64,000 bases of DNA, taken from the NCBI GenBank assembly GCA_024345305.1, contig BRON01000014.1, positions 1,216,001-1,280,000 of the forward strand, in the 5' to 3' direction. Below are positions 1 to 10,933 of this stretch, piece after piece; position 1 is the first letter of the stretch, and every line of letters starts with the position of its first letter. This DNA comes from Mrakia gelida. Taxonomy: Eukaryota; Basidiomycota; Tremellomycetes; Cystofilobasidiales; Mrakiaceae. The notes below the pieces were generated by a model that saw only the letters and a list, made by a program, of their open reading frames with translations, was not told the origin of the DNA and did not search any database. Position numbers and translations under genes: made by a program.

Positions 1-1512
1 CTGAGAGGGATACTGGGAGATGGGGAAGTCGTTTGAGGAGGAGGAGGAGGACGAAGGGAGGGTGGGTTGACCTGGAGGCGCTGACGACCTGTTGGATCCG
101 GAGAGAAGTGATCCAGGTGTGATGGACGTGGAGGAAGTGGCGATGTGGATCCGAGGATGACGAGAGGGGGACGAGGGTGGATCGGAGGAAGGGTTGGGAG
201 CTCGAGAGCCCGACGACGAGAGCGAGACGCGTTGGTTGTCCGACTTGGATCCGAAGACGACCTCCTCCTGTTCCTGCGATCTAGACGAGGCTCTCGGCGA
301 TCCCGTAGACATAGCCGATCCATCCGACGACCGAGAAGGGATCCCCCGCTCCGGCTCCCTTCGTTTCCCCTCCGCCACTTTCGCCACCAACTCGACCACC
401 GCCTCCTTCACGACGTCCTTGAACGGCCAGTCCTTCCCGCTCGCTCCCTCGAGGCGAAGATACCGTTTCCAGGAGTCGAGTCTCACGCCCTGGATGGAGA
501 CAAGGGTCAATTCAGTCAGCTCTGAGTCTTCAAAAAGGGCGATGAAGATCACTCACACCAAGATCCATCGTCTCGATCTTCCCTTCGTCCATCTCCTTGA
601 GCAGGGCCTCCCACAGGACTGAAAGCTTGGCTCCCATGTACTTGTTCCCGTTCCGAACGATCGTCTGAGAGAAGAAGCCAACAACGTGGTGTAGAGCCTC
701 GATGTTGTCTTCTGGGAGCGGACGTTGAGTGGAGGAGGTGAGAAGGTCGATGGGAGGGGTGGGAGACGGTTGAGAGGGGAAGGAGGTAAGAGAGTAGGGT
801 TCGAGGGTATTCCAGAAGGGCACGACGTAGTCCTAGAGAAGAAAACCAGAGGGTCAGGGTCGCTTTAGGTCGAGGAGAGCCGAAGCCAAACGAAGGTCGA
901 GCTCACGAAAATCACATCTCCTTCGCCTTTAACTTGTCCCAGACACTCCACGACGTCGTCGAATATCTTATCCGACGTCTCGTAACTTCCCGAGCTGACT
1001 CGATCCTGTATGGGAGGAAGGGGGAATCGGTAAACGCGACTTCGAAACCCGGTCGCGTCGACGCGAGGAAAAGGGAGAGGAACGAAGTCGAAGCTCGGAT
1101 CTCCTGTTCGGAACTCACCAGGATATCCGTAAGCGTCAAATCTTCTTCTTGAAGGCAGCTGGCAGGGCCTAGGTCATGGAACTTGATCGCCTCCTTGATG
1201 CCGCTGGACGAGGTGAGGGAAGACGCGAGAAAAAAGTCGATCAGTTTAGATGCGAGCTCGAAGCTCCCTTCCTTCCTCCGCCGTTCCCTTCCTTTCTGCG
1301 CGACTCAGCTAGAGGGCTTACTTCGGATCTTCACACAGATATATAGCTTTTAGGAGAGCGTATCCCAGTTTCTTAATGTACCACTCGGGTTCCTGAGAGG
1401 GATCCACCGAAGCAATTGATTCGACGGCACTTCGACGCGTTGAAGGACGGGAAGGAGTCGACGTCGATGGTGTTGCTGAACCTCTTAGTCTACCAGAGGG
1501 CGGAGGGGCCAT
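1..1512 (-). CDS. Family C protein, bromodomain-like N terminus (3' end off window)
   Basis: Partial gene, five exons read on the minus strand: 1322-1512, 1119-1203, 907-1005, 557-832, and 489 to the window edge. Reading phase is continuous across all four introns. The start is the ATG at 1512, matching the start of paralog C2. The stretch TLTDILDRVSSGSYETSD followed by IFDDVVECL resembles the bromodomain region where a short helix leads into a 'kYks..eF..Dv' helix, so I infer a diverged bromodomain-like fold; the first part of the domain is weak. Exon 4 ends in helical sequence (NKYMGAKLSVLWEALLKEMD). Exon 5 turns into a Ser/Pro-rich low-complexity tail. It is the outermost gene of the left arm and is the paralog of C2 at 36.3 kb, with the same intron positions and phases. 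Function unknown. Confidence 0.7.
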
Positions 1513-1843
1513 GTTGCTGGATGCTGATGTCGACCAGGAAGACGATGGAGAGGCTGGGAAGGAGGAGGGGCGGAGGAGGGGAGGGAGGAAGGGGGGGATG
1601 AAAGGGAACGAAAGGTTGGGAGGGAAAGCGAGGTCAGCGAAAAAACGTTGAAGGGAAAACGAACCCCACTTTGGGGTTGTCCGCAATTCGTTGACCACGG
1701 ATAGACTCACCATCTAGAGCATACAACGAGTCGCACCAAGCACAACTTCGACCTCCTCTCCTCAGAGATCAACTTTCTCGTAAGAAAGAAGAAGGAGAGG
1801 ACGACGAACGAAAACCTGGTCGACGATCCGTTCTTCTCTTCTC

Positions 1844-3060
1844 TTAGGGAGTTCTGGGTCTTCGAGGATTCGGGCTGACGAGCTGATCACGAAGAAAATG
1901 ATCAAAGGTAAGCAATTTCGTCAGTCGAAATTCAGCAAGGAAAAAAGTCAAGGCAGAAGAGGACGTACTAGCGATCGTTTGACGAGGACCAACTCCGTTT
2001 CAAACGAGCGAGCGGAGTCACTCGAGACCATCAACGGGGTGCGACCAGCTCCTCGAAGGTCCTCGAGTAGCTGAAAAGATCTGCATGTAAGAGGGAGGCG
2101 AGAAGTAGCGGAATGATGGAGTCAGCAGCGGCTGAGAGCTCGTCTCTCGCTCCCTCAAGGACGACGCGTCCTCAACTCGTTGCACTTCCCCTTCCTCGCC
2201 CCGCAACGCGAAAGATAGATGAGAGGTGTCTTACCTTGACGCGTATAACTTCGCGCTCGGCTTAGCGCGTTTTGCCTTCGGTTTCAGCCGGTAGCAATGA
2301 CGGTGCAAAAGGCGCAACAAAATCAGTTCCAGTTCGAAGAGAGGAAATCGGAGGGAAGCGAAAACGAGTCGAAACTCACCTGGACACCAGACGAATAGCA
2401 ACATGGATCTGTGAGGACAGAGACGAGGGAGAGACGAGGGTGGAAAAAAGGAGCAGAGATCCGTCTGCTTCGTCTCTCCCCGCCTTCTCGCCACTCGCAC
2501 TTCCCTCGGCAGCTTCCTCGGCAGGGGGAGAGAAAGAGGGACTCGCCTAGCATGACCTGATCCCGCAACTGAGCAAACCAGCACGGTCGTTCCCTCCGCC
2601 GGCGTGCAGAAACCTCCTCGCTCTCACGGTCCATCCTCGCAACACTCCTCGACTCGACCCAGCGTTCCTTCCCACTCCTGAGCTGGTACGCACGCAAGAA
2701 AGGACCCGATTCCCAGTGGATTGAGCTTCCCGAGGCACTCGACGTCCCCGTAGAGCTGAGTTTCGGCTCGGCGGGTGAAGGGACGAGAGTCGAGGAGGAT
2801 GTCGACGACGACGCGGTGATGGATGGCGGTTTAAGGAAAGATGGATGATGTCGAGGAGGAGTTGCATGAGCACGTTGTGCTGTTACTGTGGCTTTGAGGT
2901 AAGTGGGAGGAAAGGCTGGACTGGAGGGAGGGTTGGTTTATGTACGACGCGTCGAGGGAGGGAGTTTGGAAGAGGAGATGGTCGAGAGGGAGGGGTTGGA
3001 TGACATCCGCCGACTTATGTAAGAGTAAAAGTATCTTGAGATGCTGCTGGCATCGAGTGC
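1844..3060 (-). pseudogene. Family K gene copy K1, probably damaged
   Basis: Left-arm copy of K2 (34.6-36.0 kb). The main exon ends at 2547 with a GC donor (GCGAGT) that is also used in K2. It encodes SSGKERWVESRSVARMD, matching SSLGEERWVGSRSLARM in K2. Further exons follow: a short one starting ATCCATG, then the basic exon LKPKAKRAKPSAKLYASR (from 2287), then SFQLLEDLRGAGRTPLMVSS, ending at a TAA at 1844-1846. The acceptor before the basic exon reads CCGG where K2 has CCAG, so the AG is lost here. On the other hand K1 reads TTA where K2 has a TGA stop. I found no convincing start codon; the gene may be the 3' part of a J-K transcript. No known domain. Confidence 0.45.
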
Positions 3061-3309
3061 GAGCCTGTGAGGACGAAAGGAAAGGATAGGACGGAGAAAA
3101 AGAGCGCGTCGAGGTCAGCTCTGACTTGTCTCCTTCAAATCGTTCTCACACCCAACCCAATTCAGTGGGCGAGAAAAAACAGCAGAGATATATACTCACA
3201 GGTGTCCGAGAGAGCTCTACCAGCGGTGATAAGCGAGAGTAGACCTCGAACGGACGAGCGACGACGACGTCGAGGAGAGCGGTTCCCCAGCTCGAAGGGA
3301 ACGGAGGCC

Positions 3310-3970
3310 TCAGCCGAGCTCGCTGGCGGCTTGTATGATACGGTGCTTGAGATGGGTTAGCACTGTAGACAGCGATGCTGCAAAGGAGTAGAGGACGACG
3401 AAGGTCAGCGACCGTATATCTTCAGCTCTACAAGCTCCCAAATGAAAAGGGAAGGAAGGCCGAACAAAGAGAAGGAATCCCACCGTCGAAGGAATCGATC
3501 ACCTCCTCCTCGTCCTCATCTCTATCCATCCCGTCAGACGATAAGCGACCAGTGTGATGCTGCTACATATAAGGAAAAGGTCATATCAGTATACATCCAG
3601 CGAGCGAAGGGAATACGAACGAGGAAAGGGAATTCAAAGCTCACCTCCTCAATCGATCCAAAGGGAGCCGTGACGAACTCTACTTCCCGAGCCCCAAGTG
3701 CTGCTAGCCAGCCCATCCAGCGGCGGGGTAAGTGTATATCCCTCCATGGAGGGTATGGAAGAGGTTGGGAGAGTCCGTGGACCCTGGGGGACGAACGAGG
3801 AAAGGAAGGGAGGGATGGGGAAGAAAGGAAGGTCAGCTTCAGCTTCAAGCTCATCTCGTCCTCGTCTCTACCATCCATCCAGAGTATTCGAGCAAGAAGG
3901 ACTCACTGTCTACTTGTCTACCATCTCAGCCTTCTGAGTTTCCAGCGAAGGTGACTCGGGAGAGCAAGGA
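3310..3970 (-). pseudogene. Family J gene copy J1, with in-frame stop
   Basis: Minus-strand exons 3645-3783, 3484-3559 and 3310-3377 join in phase and encode PRRWMGWLAALGAREVEF, then SSDGMDRDEDEEEVIDSFD, then ASLSTVLTHLKHRIIQAA and ELG with a TGA stop. All three exons have partners in J2 (PRRWMGSLAALEAREVEL, DEEEVIDSFE, AASELG). The exon upstream (about 3900-3960), homologous to APSVGAQNDEMVDTSR in J2, contains an in-frame TAG after MVDK, so J1 looks broken unless translation begins later. The spliced exons continue past the stop toward K1, as in the right arm. Acidic, no recognised domain. Confidence 0.45.
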
Positions 3971-4940
3971 GGTCGTCCCTTCCTTCGTGCGAGCTTCAGC
4001 CCTCAGCCCTCGCTCTCGTCCGATCGATCCTCCCTCCCTCGATCCATCCATCTCACCCCATCCAGAGCGGACTCCCTCGTCTCAGCAGCCACTGGGTTCA
4101 TAGCTCGCCGTGGAAGAAGCAACGAGAAGGAGGGAAGGGGGAAGGGGAGTAGATGGGTGTTGGAACGAAGTCGACGAGCTCGCCACTCAAAGTCGAGGAG
4201 GGTTCGAGATTCGGACTCGAATCGGGCCGCCGGGGACCGGAGGTAGGGAAAGTTTTTCGACCCTTGGGATTGGAACCTGAGGGGGATCAGATGGGTGAGA
4301 GGGTGGGAGGGTGGGATGAAGGATGGGAGAGCGGAAGGGAGGGACTGGGGAGGGAGGGTGGGGAGAGGGCGACGCGTCGTGACTGAGTGGGTGGTTTGCT
4401 GCTTGAGACGTTCAGCGTTCTCAGGCGGTGTTCATACGTTCGGGATAAGCTCTCTCCGAGTACTCTTGCATGTAGCAACTATGAATCGAACGGATCTTGC
4501 CTATGAGACGAGCGCGTCGCTCTCGCCTCTCTCAATCCTCATTCTCCTCTTGTTCGCCTCGCTTTTCTTCCGCAACTCTCTCCCGACCCACACACTACAA
4601 ATTTCGAAAAGCACCTCATCATGATCGAGCCAAAAAAACGAAGGAAACGAAGTCCCAGCTCCAGCTCGACGCGTCTCCCTCCTCCTCCTCTCGTCCTCTC
4701 CTCCCACAGCTTCCTTTTCCTCTCCCAATCAACCACCACGATCTCCCACGTCATCCTTGCCTACACCCAAGACTCCGTCAACGGGAAGAAGAGACTCCAG
4801 ACCGACGACGAGAGAGCGGGCGAGACTCGACTCCGCGAACACCAGCACGACAACTCCGCGAGCGAGTGAGGAGGCCATCGGAGTTCCGAACGGCTTGCGT
4901 CCGTTCGAGGTTTCGACGGGAGGAGGGCGAACCGGGCGAT
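3971..4940. other. Arm segment without a confident gene
   Basis: This stretch pairs with about 32.9-33.7 kb of the right arm. The plus strand from 4503 is open (MRRARRSRLSQ...) and its partner on the minus strand from about 33180 begins almost identically, but both are Arg/Ser-rich composition runs overlapping the 3' end of D in antisense. The similarity is explained by the arm duplication itself, so I do not call a gene. Unlike the introns nearby, the strand carrying A, D and J is not pyrimidine-rich here, so this may separate two transcripts. Confidence 0.4.
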
Positions 4941-5958
4941 TCAACTCTGATGGAGGGAGGCACGATCTCGGTTTCGACGACGAGCGAGGGAGGATCCTCG
5001 AAGGGTCAAGAGAGGGGTTCGAAGAGGAGAGCGAGGATGCTCGTCGTGAGGAAGGAGATGCGGAAGAGAATGATGAGGAGGCTGTATCGAAGGAAAGACA
5101 GAGGGAGGGAGAAATCAGGGTGGGTTTCGTCGACGCGTTCGTTTAAGAGGAGAGGAGAAGGAGTTCGAGAGGGGAGGAGAGGATGGTGAGAGGAGAGGGT
5201 CGAGAACTCACCATTGCGCTCCCAATTCGATCCGTGCGAGGACGATATAGAAAGAGAGGGACGGAGGCTGTAACGAAGAAAGGAAAGGAGGGAGGGAGGG
5301 AGTCAGGTTCGGTTCGTCTCGCTCGACGCGTTCGTCCGGGAGGAGAGGAGAGGGACTCACCGATGCGAGGACGGCGTAGTAAGAGAGGGTGAGGAGGCTG
5401 CAACGAAGAAAGGAAAGGAGGAGGCCGGAGTCAGGATTGATTTCGTCTCGACGCGTTCGTTCGAGGAGAGAAGAGGGACGAAAACTCACCGACGTTCCCT
5501 CGATTTGGGCTGTGGTGCAAGAAGGGAGGTAGCGAGCTCCCAAACGAGCGGGGAAGGGTATCCATGTGAGCAAGAGAGGATTTGGACGACGTGAGGAAGG
5601 AGAGGATTCGAGGACGAGCGAAGTGGGCTGTGGCAAAACGGAATGAAACGAGGGAGTCAGCCAGAGTTCGTTTCGCGACGTTCGAGAGAAGAGGGGAGTC
5701 GAGGACTCACCAGGATTCGAAACAATATGAATTGCGAGGCTTCGATTGAGAGCAGAACGAGTGAGGGAAGACGAGACGAAGCACGAGCTGATGCGACGGC
5801 AGGTTTCGTGGGGAACGAGGAGCGAGGAGTTGATGAGTTGATGAGGGTGGCGAGGACTGAGGAGACAGTGGAAAACGAAGGGTAGAGATCGAGGTCAGTT
5901 AACGAAGATGTGAAACGAGGGACAGAAGAAGGGAGGGAAGGAGAAGACGCGATGTACA
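4941..5958 (-). pseudogene. Family D exons, copy D1, downstream of A1
   Basis: Exon 1 is the sequence after the A1 stop, ending at 5958 with donor GTACAT. Exon 2 is 5711-5856 (146 nt, the same length as in D2) and encodes FLATLINSS at its start. The third exon (about 5500-5613) encodes LVLESSP. Next come three tandem copies of a short exon starting CCTCC (near 5428, 5322 and 5137), separated by near-identical introns; D2 has only one. In the frame used by D2 the last copy encodes LLIILFRISFLTTSILALLF and then stops at a TGA caused by an indel relative to D2. In the frame set by intron phase the ORF runs to a TGA at 4941. The hydrophobic segment suggests a former membrane helix. No in-frame ATG exists after the A1 stop, so D1 is not an independent gene. 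Confidence 0.4.
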
Positions 5959-6006
5959 GGCATCTCGACGGCTAAGCTGATTCGACGACGACGGCAACGT
6001 CTCCTC

Positions 6007-9005
6007 CTACTGCTGCTCTTCTGCATGGTAATTCCCGTTCGAGGATCCTGCAACTGGCTCAACTGCTGCTTCCTCTTCCAACGAGTCTTCTGATTCGACG
6101 ACGACGACCTCCCTGGTCGAGCTCGATGGCGACACGTCTTGGATGGTTGATGAGGAGGGAGGCTGTTGCTGGGTTCCAAAGGAGGTGATCGTCGTCGTCG
6201 GAGGACCTTGGAGGAGGTGGTTCGACGAGGAGGAAGCCTGATGGGGAGAAGGGAGAGAGGGTTGCGATTGAGAGTGATTCGAGGGACCTGGGGCGTTGAG
6301 ATCGATGAGAGTTCGTCGTCGTCGACCTGGTTGGAGGGAACGAACGGGAGGAGGAGGTTGTCGAGTCGCGGAGGGAAGGTTTCGAGTCTTCTTGTTGGTG
6401 TGGGTGCTGGTACTGGCGGTGTTGGATGAGGAAGAGGGAGCACGGTCGACGATGGAGTCCTTCCTCTTCCTCTTCTTCGCTCGCTGATGCTTCCTCTTCC
6501 CTTCTCCAGCCTCATCGCCATTCGTCCCCTCCAGCTCCTCATCTCCAGTACCCGACGGCTCTTCATCGTTCTGCTCGACGACCCCCAAGCCCTCTCCTAC
6601 GTCTTCCTCTCGGACTTCCGCTGCGTCGACTCTCATCTCCTCCCCTCCCTCGCTCCCCAATTCCCCAGACCTCACTCTCTCGACTTCCTCCTCTTCATCA
6701 CCCAGACCCTCCTCTCCATCCACCTGCTCGTACCCTCCCCCAAGCCCCTCAGACCCATCCTCGTTTCCTCCCGCCTCTGGACTCTCCATCGAGTCCGCTC
6801 CCACCTCTCCCTCTCCGTCTCCGTCGTCTCGGTTCGCGTTTGCCTCCCTCGCCTCCCTCGCCGAACGCAACATATCGAGCTCCTCGTCGTCGGAGTCGTC
6901 CAGTTCCTCGGGATCACAGAGTGGCGCGTTAGACTGCCAGAGCGGGATGGAAGTGGAGGAGGTGGGTGGTTTGATCGAGTTTGAGGAGGACGGGGATGCG
7001 AGTTGAGGATGGGACGAGGAGGACGAGGAAGGCGAGTGGTGGGTCAGTTGCGACTGAGAGTTGGTTGCGAGGTTGACGGTCTGGAAGGGAGGAGGTGGTA
7101 GGGACGATCGAGCGAACGGGTTGGGGAGGTTGGCGCGTGCAGAGGAAGGTGGATGCTGAGGAGGTGCTGATGAGCTGAGATGCGAGTGTTCCCTTGACGA
7201 GGGAGATCCGTGGTTAGAGGAAGTTGGTGCAGGTGAAGGAGCGAGAGGTGGTTGTTGAGCGATTGCATTGAAAGAGGAGGAGCGAGAAGACGACGTGTCG
7301 TGATTGAGAGGTGGTGAGTGATGTGCGTTCGAGAAGGAGGAGGAGGGATGTTGAGCTGAGGAGTAATCGGAGTTGATAGCGAGATGGAGGAGGGAGTTTG
7401 CGACGTTGGTAGGCGAAGTGGAGAGTTGGGCTGGTGGTGGTTGAGCCTCGCTGTGTTCCTCGTCTGAACCGGCGTCCGACCTGATCTCCTCGACCGCTTC
7501 GCCCTCCTCCCACTGTCTCTCGTACATTTCGTCCTCCATCTCCTCCGATTGCCCACGGTTCGACGTCACTTCGTTTCCTTGTTCGAACTGCTCTCCTCCA
7601 GATCCCGACGCCCTCCCAGCATCCCTATCGTCGACCTCGAAGGATGCAGTTCGACTCGACCTCTTCCTCGACGCGTCCCAGCCGTTCGTCGATGCTTGCT
7701 GAGACGGCTCCTGATCCTCGAGACCATCGGATGCGACGGCGAGCGACTGCTGAGGTTGACCCTGCTCCGAGGACGAGGAAGAGAAGGAGGAAGAGGCGGT
7801 CTTCGATCTCTTCGAGGGTAGAGGAGGGTCGAGGAGGGTGGCAGAGGTGGATGGATCCGACGATGACGACGACGATGAGCGTTCCTTCCTCTTTCTCGAG
7901 GAGTCGGAAGCGGGATCGACTGGTTCGATGATGTGGGTAGGTGGTGGTGATGACTTGAGAGGGGAAGAGTGATGGTGGGAGGTTCGAGGAGGAGAAGGAC
8001 CGTCCAGCATGGGTGGGTTTGGGTTTGACTCGGTGGAGGAGAAGGTACCGAGGTTGGTTCGCGGGTCGGCTTGAATGGGTTCAGAGTGGGAGTTGTCGAT
8101 GGCGTGCGGTGTGCTGGAGGAGGGGTTCGCAGGGAAGGGAGGAGGAGGCGGTGATGCTGCTGCTCCTGAAGGTCGAGGTTCGTCTTGAGCTGAGGGCGAG
8201 TCCGAGTTCCTCCCCTCTCCCTCCCCCTCCTCCTCGCCACCGAGTTCCGGGTCCTCCTCCACTGGCTGGGATAGAGGAGCCTGAGTTTGTTCGACGGGCG
8301 CAGGTGGTGGCGATCCTCTGTTCTCGTCGGTCTTGTGGTCGGTGGAGGAGGAGGAGGAAGCAGATGGAGCGGCGGGAGGAGGGACGATGACGATGAAGAG
8401 GACGACGACTTCCTCGTCGGATGAGAAGGCTATATCGATCTGAGTATGAAGAGCGTCGACGTCGGCCTCTGCATGATTCGAAGACAAAGAGAGGGAAAGT
8501 CAGTTGTTAACTCGGAAGATGTTAGAGCAAGGATATGGGAAGGGAGGAAGAGGAGGAGGGAAACTGACCTTCCTCCAAGAGGAGCTTGTGATCTTTTGCT
8601 GGCACCCATCGATAGAGTTCGATTCCGTGGTCTTCAGGGAGAGAGATCTTCTTCCTGACGAGCTCCTTCAGCATCACGAGAGTCCAAGCTAGAGGGGAAG
8701 AAGGAAGGAAATGGAAAGGAGAGAGGCAAAGGTCAGCTTGAGTTGAGCTCGCTCCATCTGTTCATCTTCTCCTTCCTCCCCACGTTCTGCCTCTGCATGC
8801 TATCCCTATCAAGATTCGATGGACGAGCCTCACCATCAACTACTCTCTCCCACCACCTATCCTTCCCCGTATGGTCTTTCCCTCGGAACTCGACGACAGG
8901 CTCTCTCCCACCTTCTCCTCCTCCTCCCTTCGACGAGCTCACGACCTCGTTCCCTTCCTCCCTCTCCGTTCGTCCCTGAGTCTTCTTCTTCTGCTTGCTC
9001 GATAT
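6007..9005 (-). CDS. Family A protein A1, start codon lost
   Basis: Three exons: 8834-9005, 8569-8688 and 6007-8468, with phase-1 introns (donors GTGAGG and GTCAGT). Exons 1-3 make a conserved N-terminal domain of about 100 residues: FRGKDHTGKDRWWERVVD, then AWTLVMLKELVRKKISLP and GIELYRWVPAKDHKLLLEE, then EADVDALHTQIDIAF and EEVVVLFIV. The rest (over 750 residues) is Ser/Pro-rich with acidic runs and basic nuclear-localisation-like clusters (SRKRKERSSSS, KRKHQRAKKRKRKD), so a disordered nuclear protein is likely. The position of the ATG in A2 is ATA here (9003-9005) and no other in-frame ATG lies in exon 1, so the copy may be silent or use another start. The long tail has nevertheless stayed open. 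Function unknown. Confidence 0.6.
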
Positions 9006-9433
9006 TTTTGGAAAGTGGTGGTGGTGAGGGGGCGAGGGTGCTGAAAAGAAGGGTCTGGAGTTCGAAGTAGAGAAGGGTTGGGAAGGGGGATCCTCGTCGT
9101 TGCGAGGGAAAAAGAAATCGAGAAGAGTCAAGCTCACCTCTTTTTCTTCTTTGCTGCCCGTGCCCTTCCCTCCCTCCCGACGCTCATCAACCCCGGAGTT
9201 TGAGCTCGGTATAGCTGCAGCCCGCACTAGGAGAGGAGTACGCCAGTCAAATCCTGCTCAATCGACTCCATCCAGCAGCAATCATCGAGTCCAATCTCTG
9301 CGAAGGGAGGAGGTCGGAGGAGGAGCTCAGCTCGTGAGCTCGAACGAAGCCTTTCTAGCAGCTCCAGCGCTCTCAGGATAGAATCAACATCGAACAGCAC
9401 ATTTCAACTCCTATATCTCTCAGCTCTCAGTAG

Positions 9434-9793
9434 GTCTAATCCCTTTCTCCCTCCTCCCCAGCTCGTCTGTCGAACCCATCAAGCTCAAGCTCACCCTCCT
9501 CCCTCCCTGTCTCCCCTCCTCGTTCTTTCTCTCTTCGTCACCCAGCTGTTCCCTTTCTCTCTCCCCCTTCCAGCAACAAGAATATGCTCTAGCTCTGTAT
9601 CCGTCACATCACACAAGGTGTTCGTGGATTCTTCGCTCAACCCAGCTCGACTCCCGCTCGTTCCCTTCCCCTTTCTCTTCCCTTCACTTCAGCACCTGCT
9701 CCTTCGCCCCTGGCCGTCCCTGCGCTTTTTTCAACAGCTCCGTTTGGAGTTTTCACCATCTCTCTCCCAACTACATCCTTCATCTTCAACACC
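9434..9793. other. Intergenic, upstream of B1
   Basis: Pyrimidine-rich leader-like DNA between the A1 start region and the B1 ATG. It would serve as a shared divergent promoter for A1 (minus) and B1 (plus). I see no clear TATA box or repeat. Confidence 0.4.
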
Positions 9794-10933
9794 ATGGCCA
9801 AGAGTGAGTCTCGCTTTCGACCTCTACCATACCCTCTTTCGTTCGAAACAGCCCACGAACCCTTGACCTCCGGTCCTTTGTCTTTCTCCTTATCTTCGCC
9901 AGACACCCGAGCCAAAAAGCAACGGAAGCTCATCACGGTCCGCCTTCTGCTCCCTTTTCCTTCCCTCCTTCTTCTTTCCCGCTCCCTCGCTCGCCTTGCG
10001 AGTCGAGCTTTTCGTGGCTGACTCTCCCAAACTCTCCGTTCGTTCGACCCATCCCTCCCCTTCACCTTTTCGCTCCCTCCGTTTCTCTTCGCCCCTCGCG
10101 CAGTCCGAATTCCAAGGAATGCCTCGAGAGTACGCGGATCGAATCACCTATGGATACGAGCATTCGATTACCTCGCACAACGTGGATCGAGCCGTCGCTG
10201 CCTTCAGTGAGTCGACGCGTCGTCTCGCTCCCCTCTTCGTGCAGAGCTGACCCTCCTTCCTCTTCTCTTCCTTCCAGTTCGACACAAGATCCTGGACTGG
10301 TATATGCCCATGCAGAGTACCCACCGAATCAACTACCTCCTTCAGTTCTCTCGACGGTGGAACGACGAGGAGGACGAGGACGACACCGCCGACTTCGTTT
10401 ACAAGGAGGTTCGAGCTCACGCGGACGAATGCACCGACAAGGTCCTCGAGCTTTGGAGGAACCACTCGAACAGTGGCTGGGACGACGACGACGACGCTTG
10501 GTGGCTTCAACCGCCTAGCTTCCGAGGACTGAAGACAGGGCAGCGGTTTAGTTGTGAGTCCTTTCGACTTCCCTTTCTCTTCTTCGATTCAACGTCGTCG
10601 AGCAACGAAACGAGGACTCTGATGCGAGCTCTTCTACTTCGGGTCGCTGCAGACGAGAAGAAGGGAAAGAGATGGGTCAGGTTTGGACAAGGAGATGGTA
10701 AGCAAACATCTCTCGTCTCCCGTCTTGTTCGTCGATCCGCTTCTCCCCCTTCTCGACGCTGACCTGCACCCCCTCGTTCTTCTCTCTTTACAGATAGTGA
10801 TATCGAGTCCGAGGACGAGATCGAGAACGATTCCAGTAGTGAGCTTGCCCAGACCGACGACGACGAAGAGACGCGACGAGCCGAGTGTCCCTACTGCGAG
10901 TACTGCCGGGGATACTCGTGTTCGTACTGCTGA
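9794..10933 (+). CDS. Family B protein B1 with C-terminal cysteine cluster
   Basis: Six exons in perfect phase: 9794-9803, 9903-9937, 10104-10206, 10278-10553, 10653-10697 and 10794-10933. The first exon is only ATGGCCAAGA. The protein (about 200 residues) starts with a basic stretch (RAKKQRKLIT), then a conserved region (HNVDRAVAAFIRHKILDWYM, INYLLQFSRRWND, VLELWRN, PPSFRGLKTGQRFS). It ends in an acidic run and a cysteine cluster, CPYCEYCRGYSCSYC, whose spacing suits metal binding. Its paralog B2 at 25.9 kb has the same exon order and the same length for exon 3 (103 nt) but lacks the cysteine cluster. I do not recognise the core domain. Intact, on the plus strand, convergent with fpg. Confidence 0.85.

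Larger units (their letters stand above)
1..9433 (+). repeat. Left arm of a large inverted duplication
   Basis: This stretch matches 28570-37650 in reverse complement. Paired landmarks (left + right coordinate) sum to about 37.7-38.0 kb along the whole arm: family A start 9005/28994, family A stop 6007/31957, D exon 2 start 5856/32113, J exon 3559/34133, K exon end 2547/35130, C start 1512/36250. The inner end fades near 9433/28570, where both copies read CTCAGGATAGA then TTCAACTCCTAT. The outer end runs off the window. Similarity is patchy at DNA level but exon lengths, donors and acceptors are kept, so this is an old duplication rather than an assembly palindrome. Confidence 0.85.

Noticed and set aside
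4497..5189. 230-codon plus-strand ORF (MRRARRSRLSQ...)
   Set aside because: Antisense to D1; the right-arm partner on the minus strand shares its start but diverges, as expected from the arm duplication alone.
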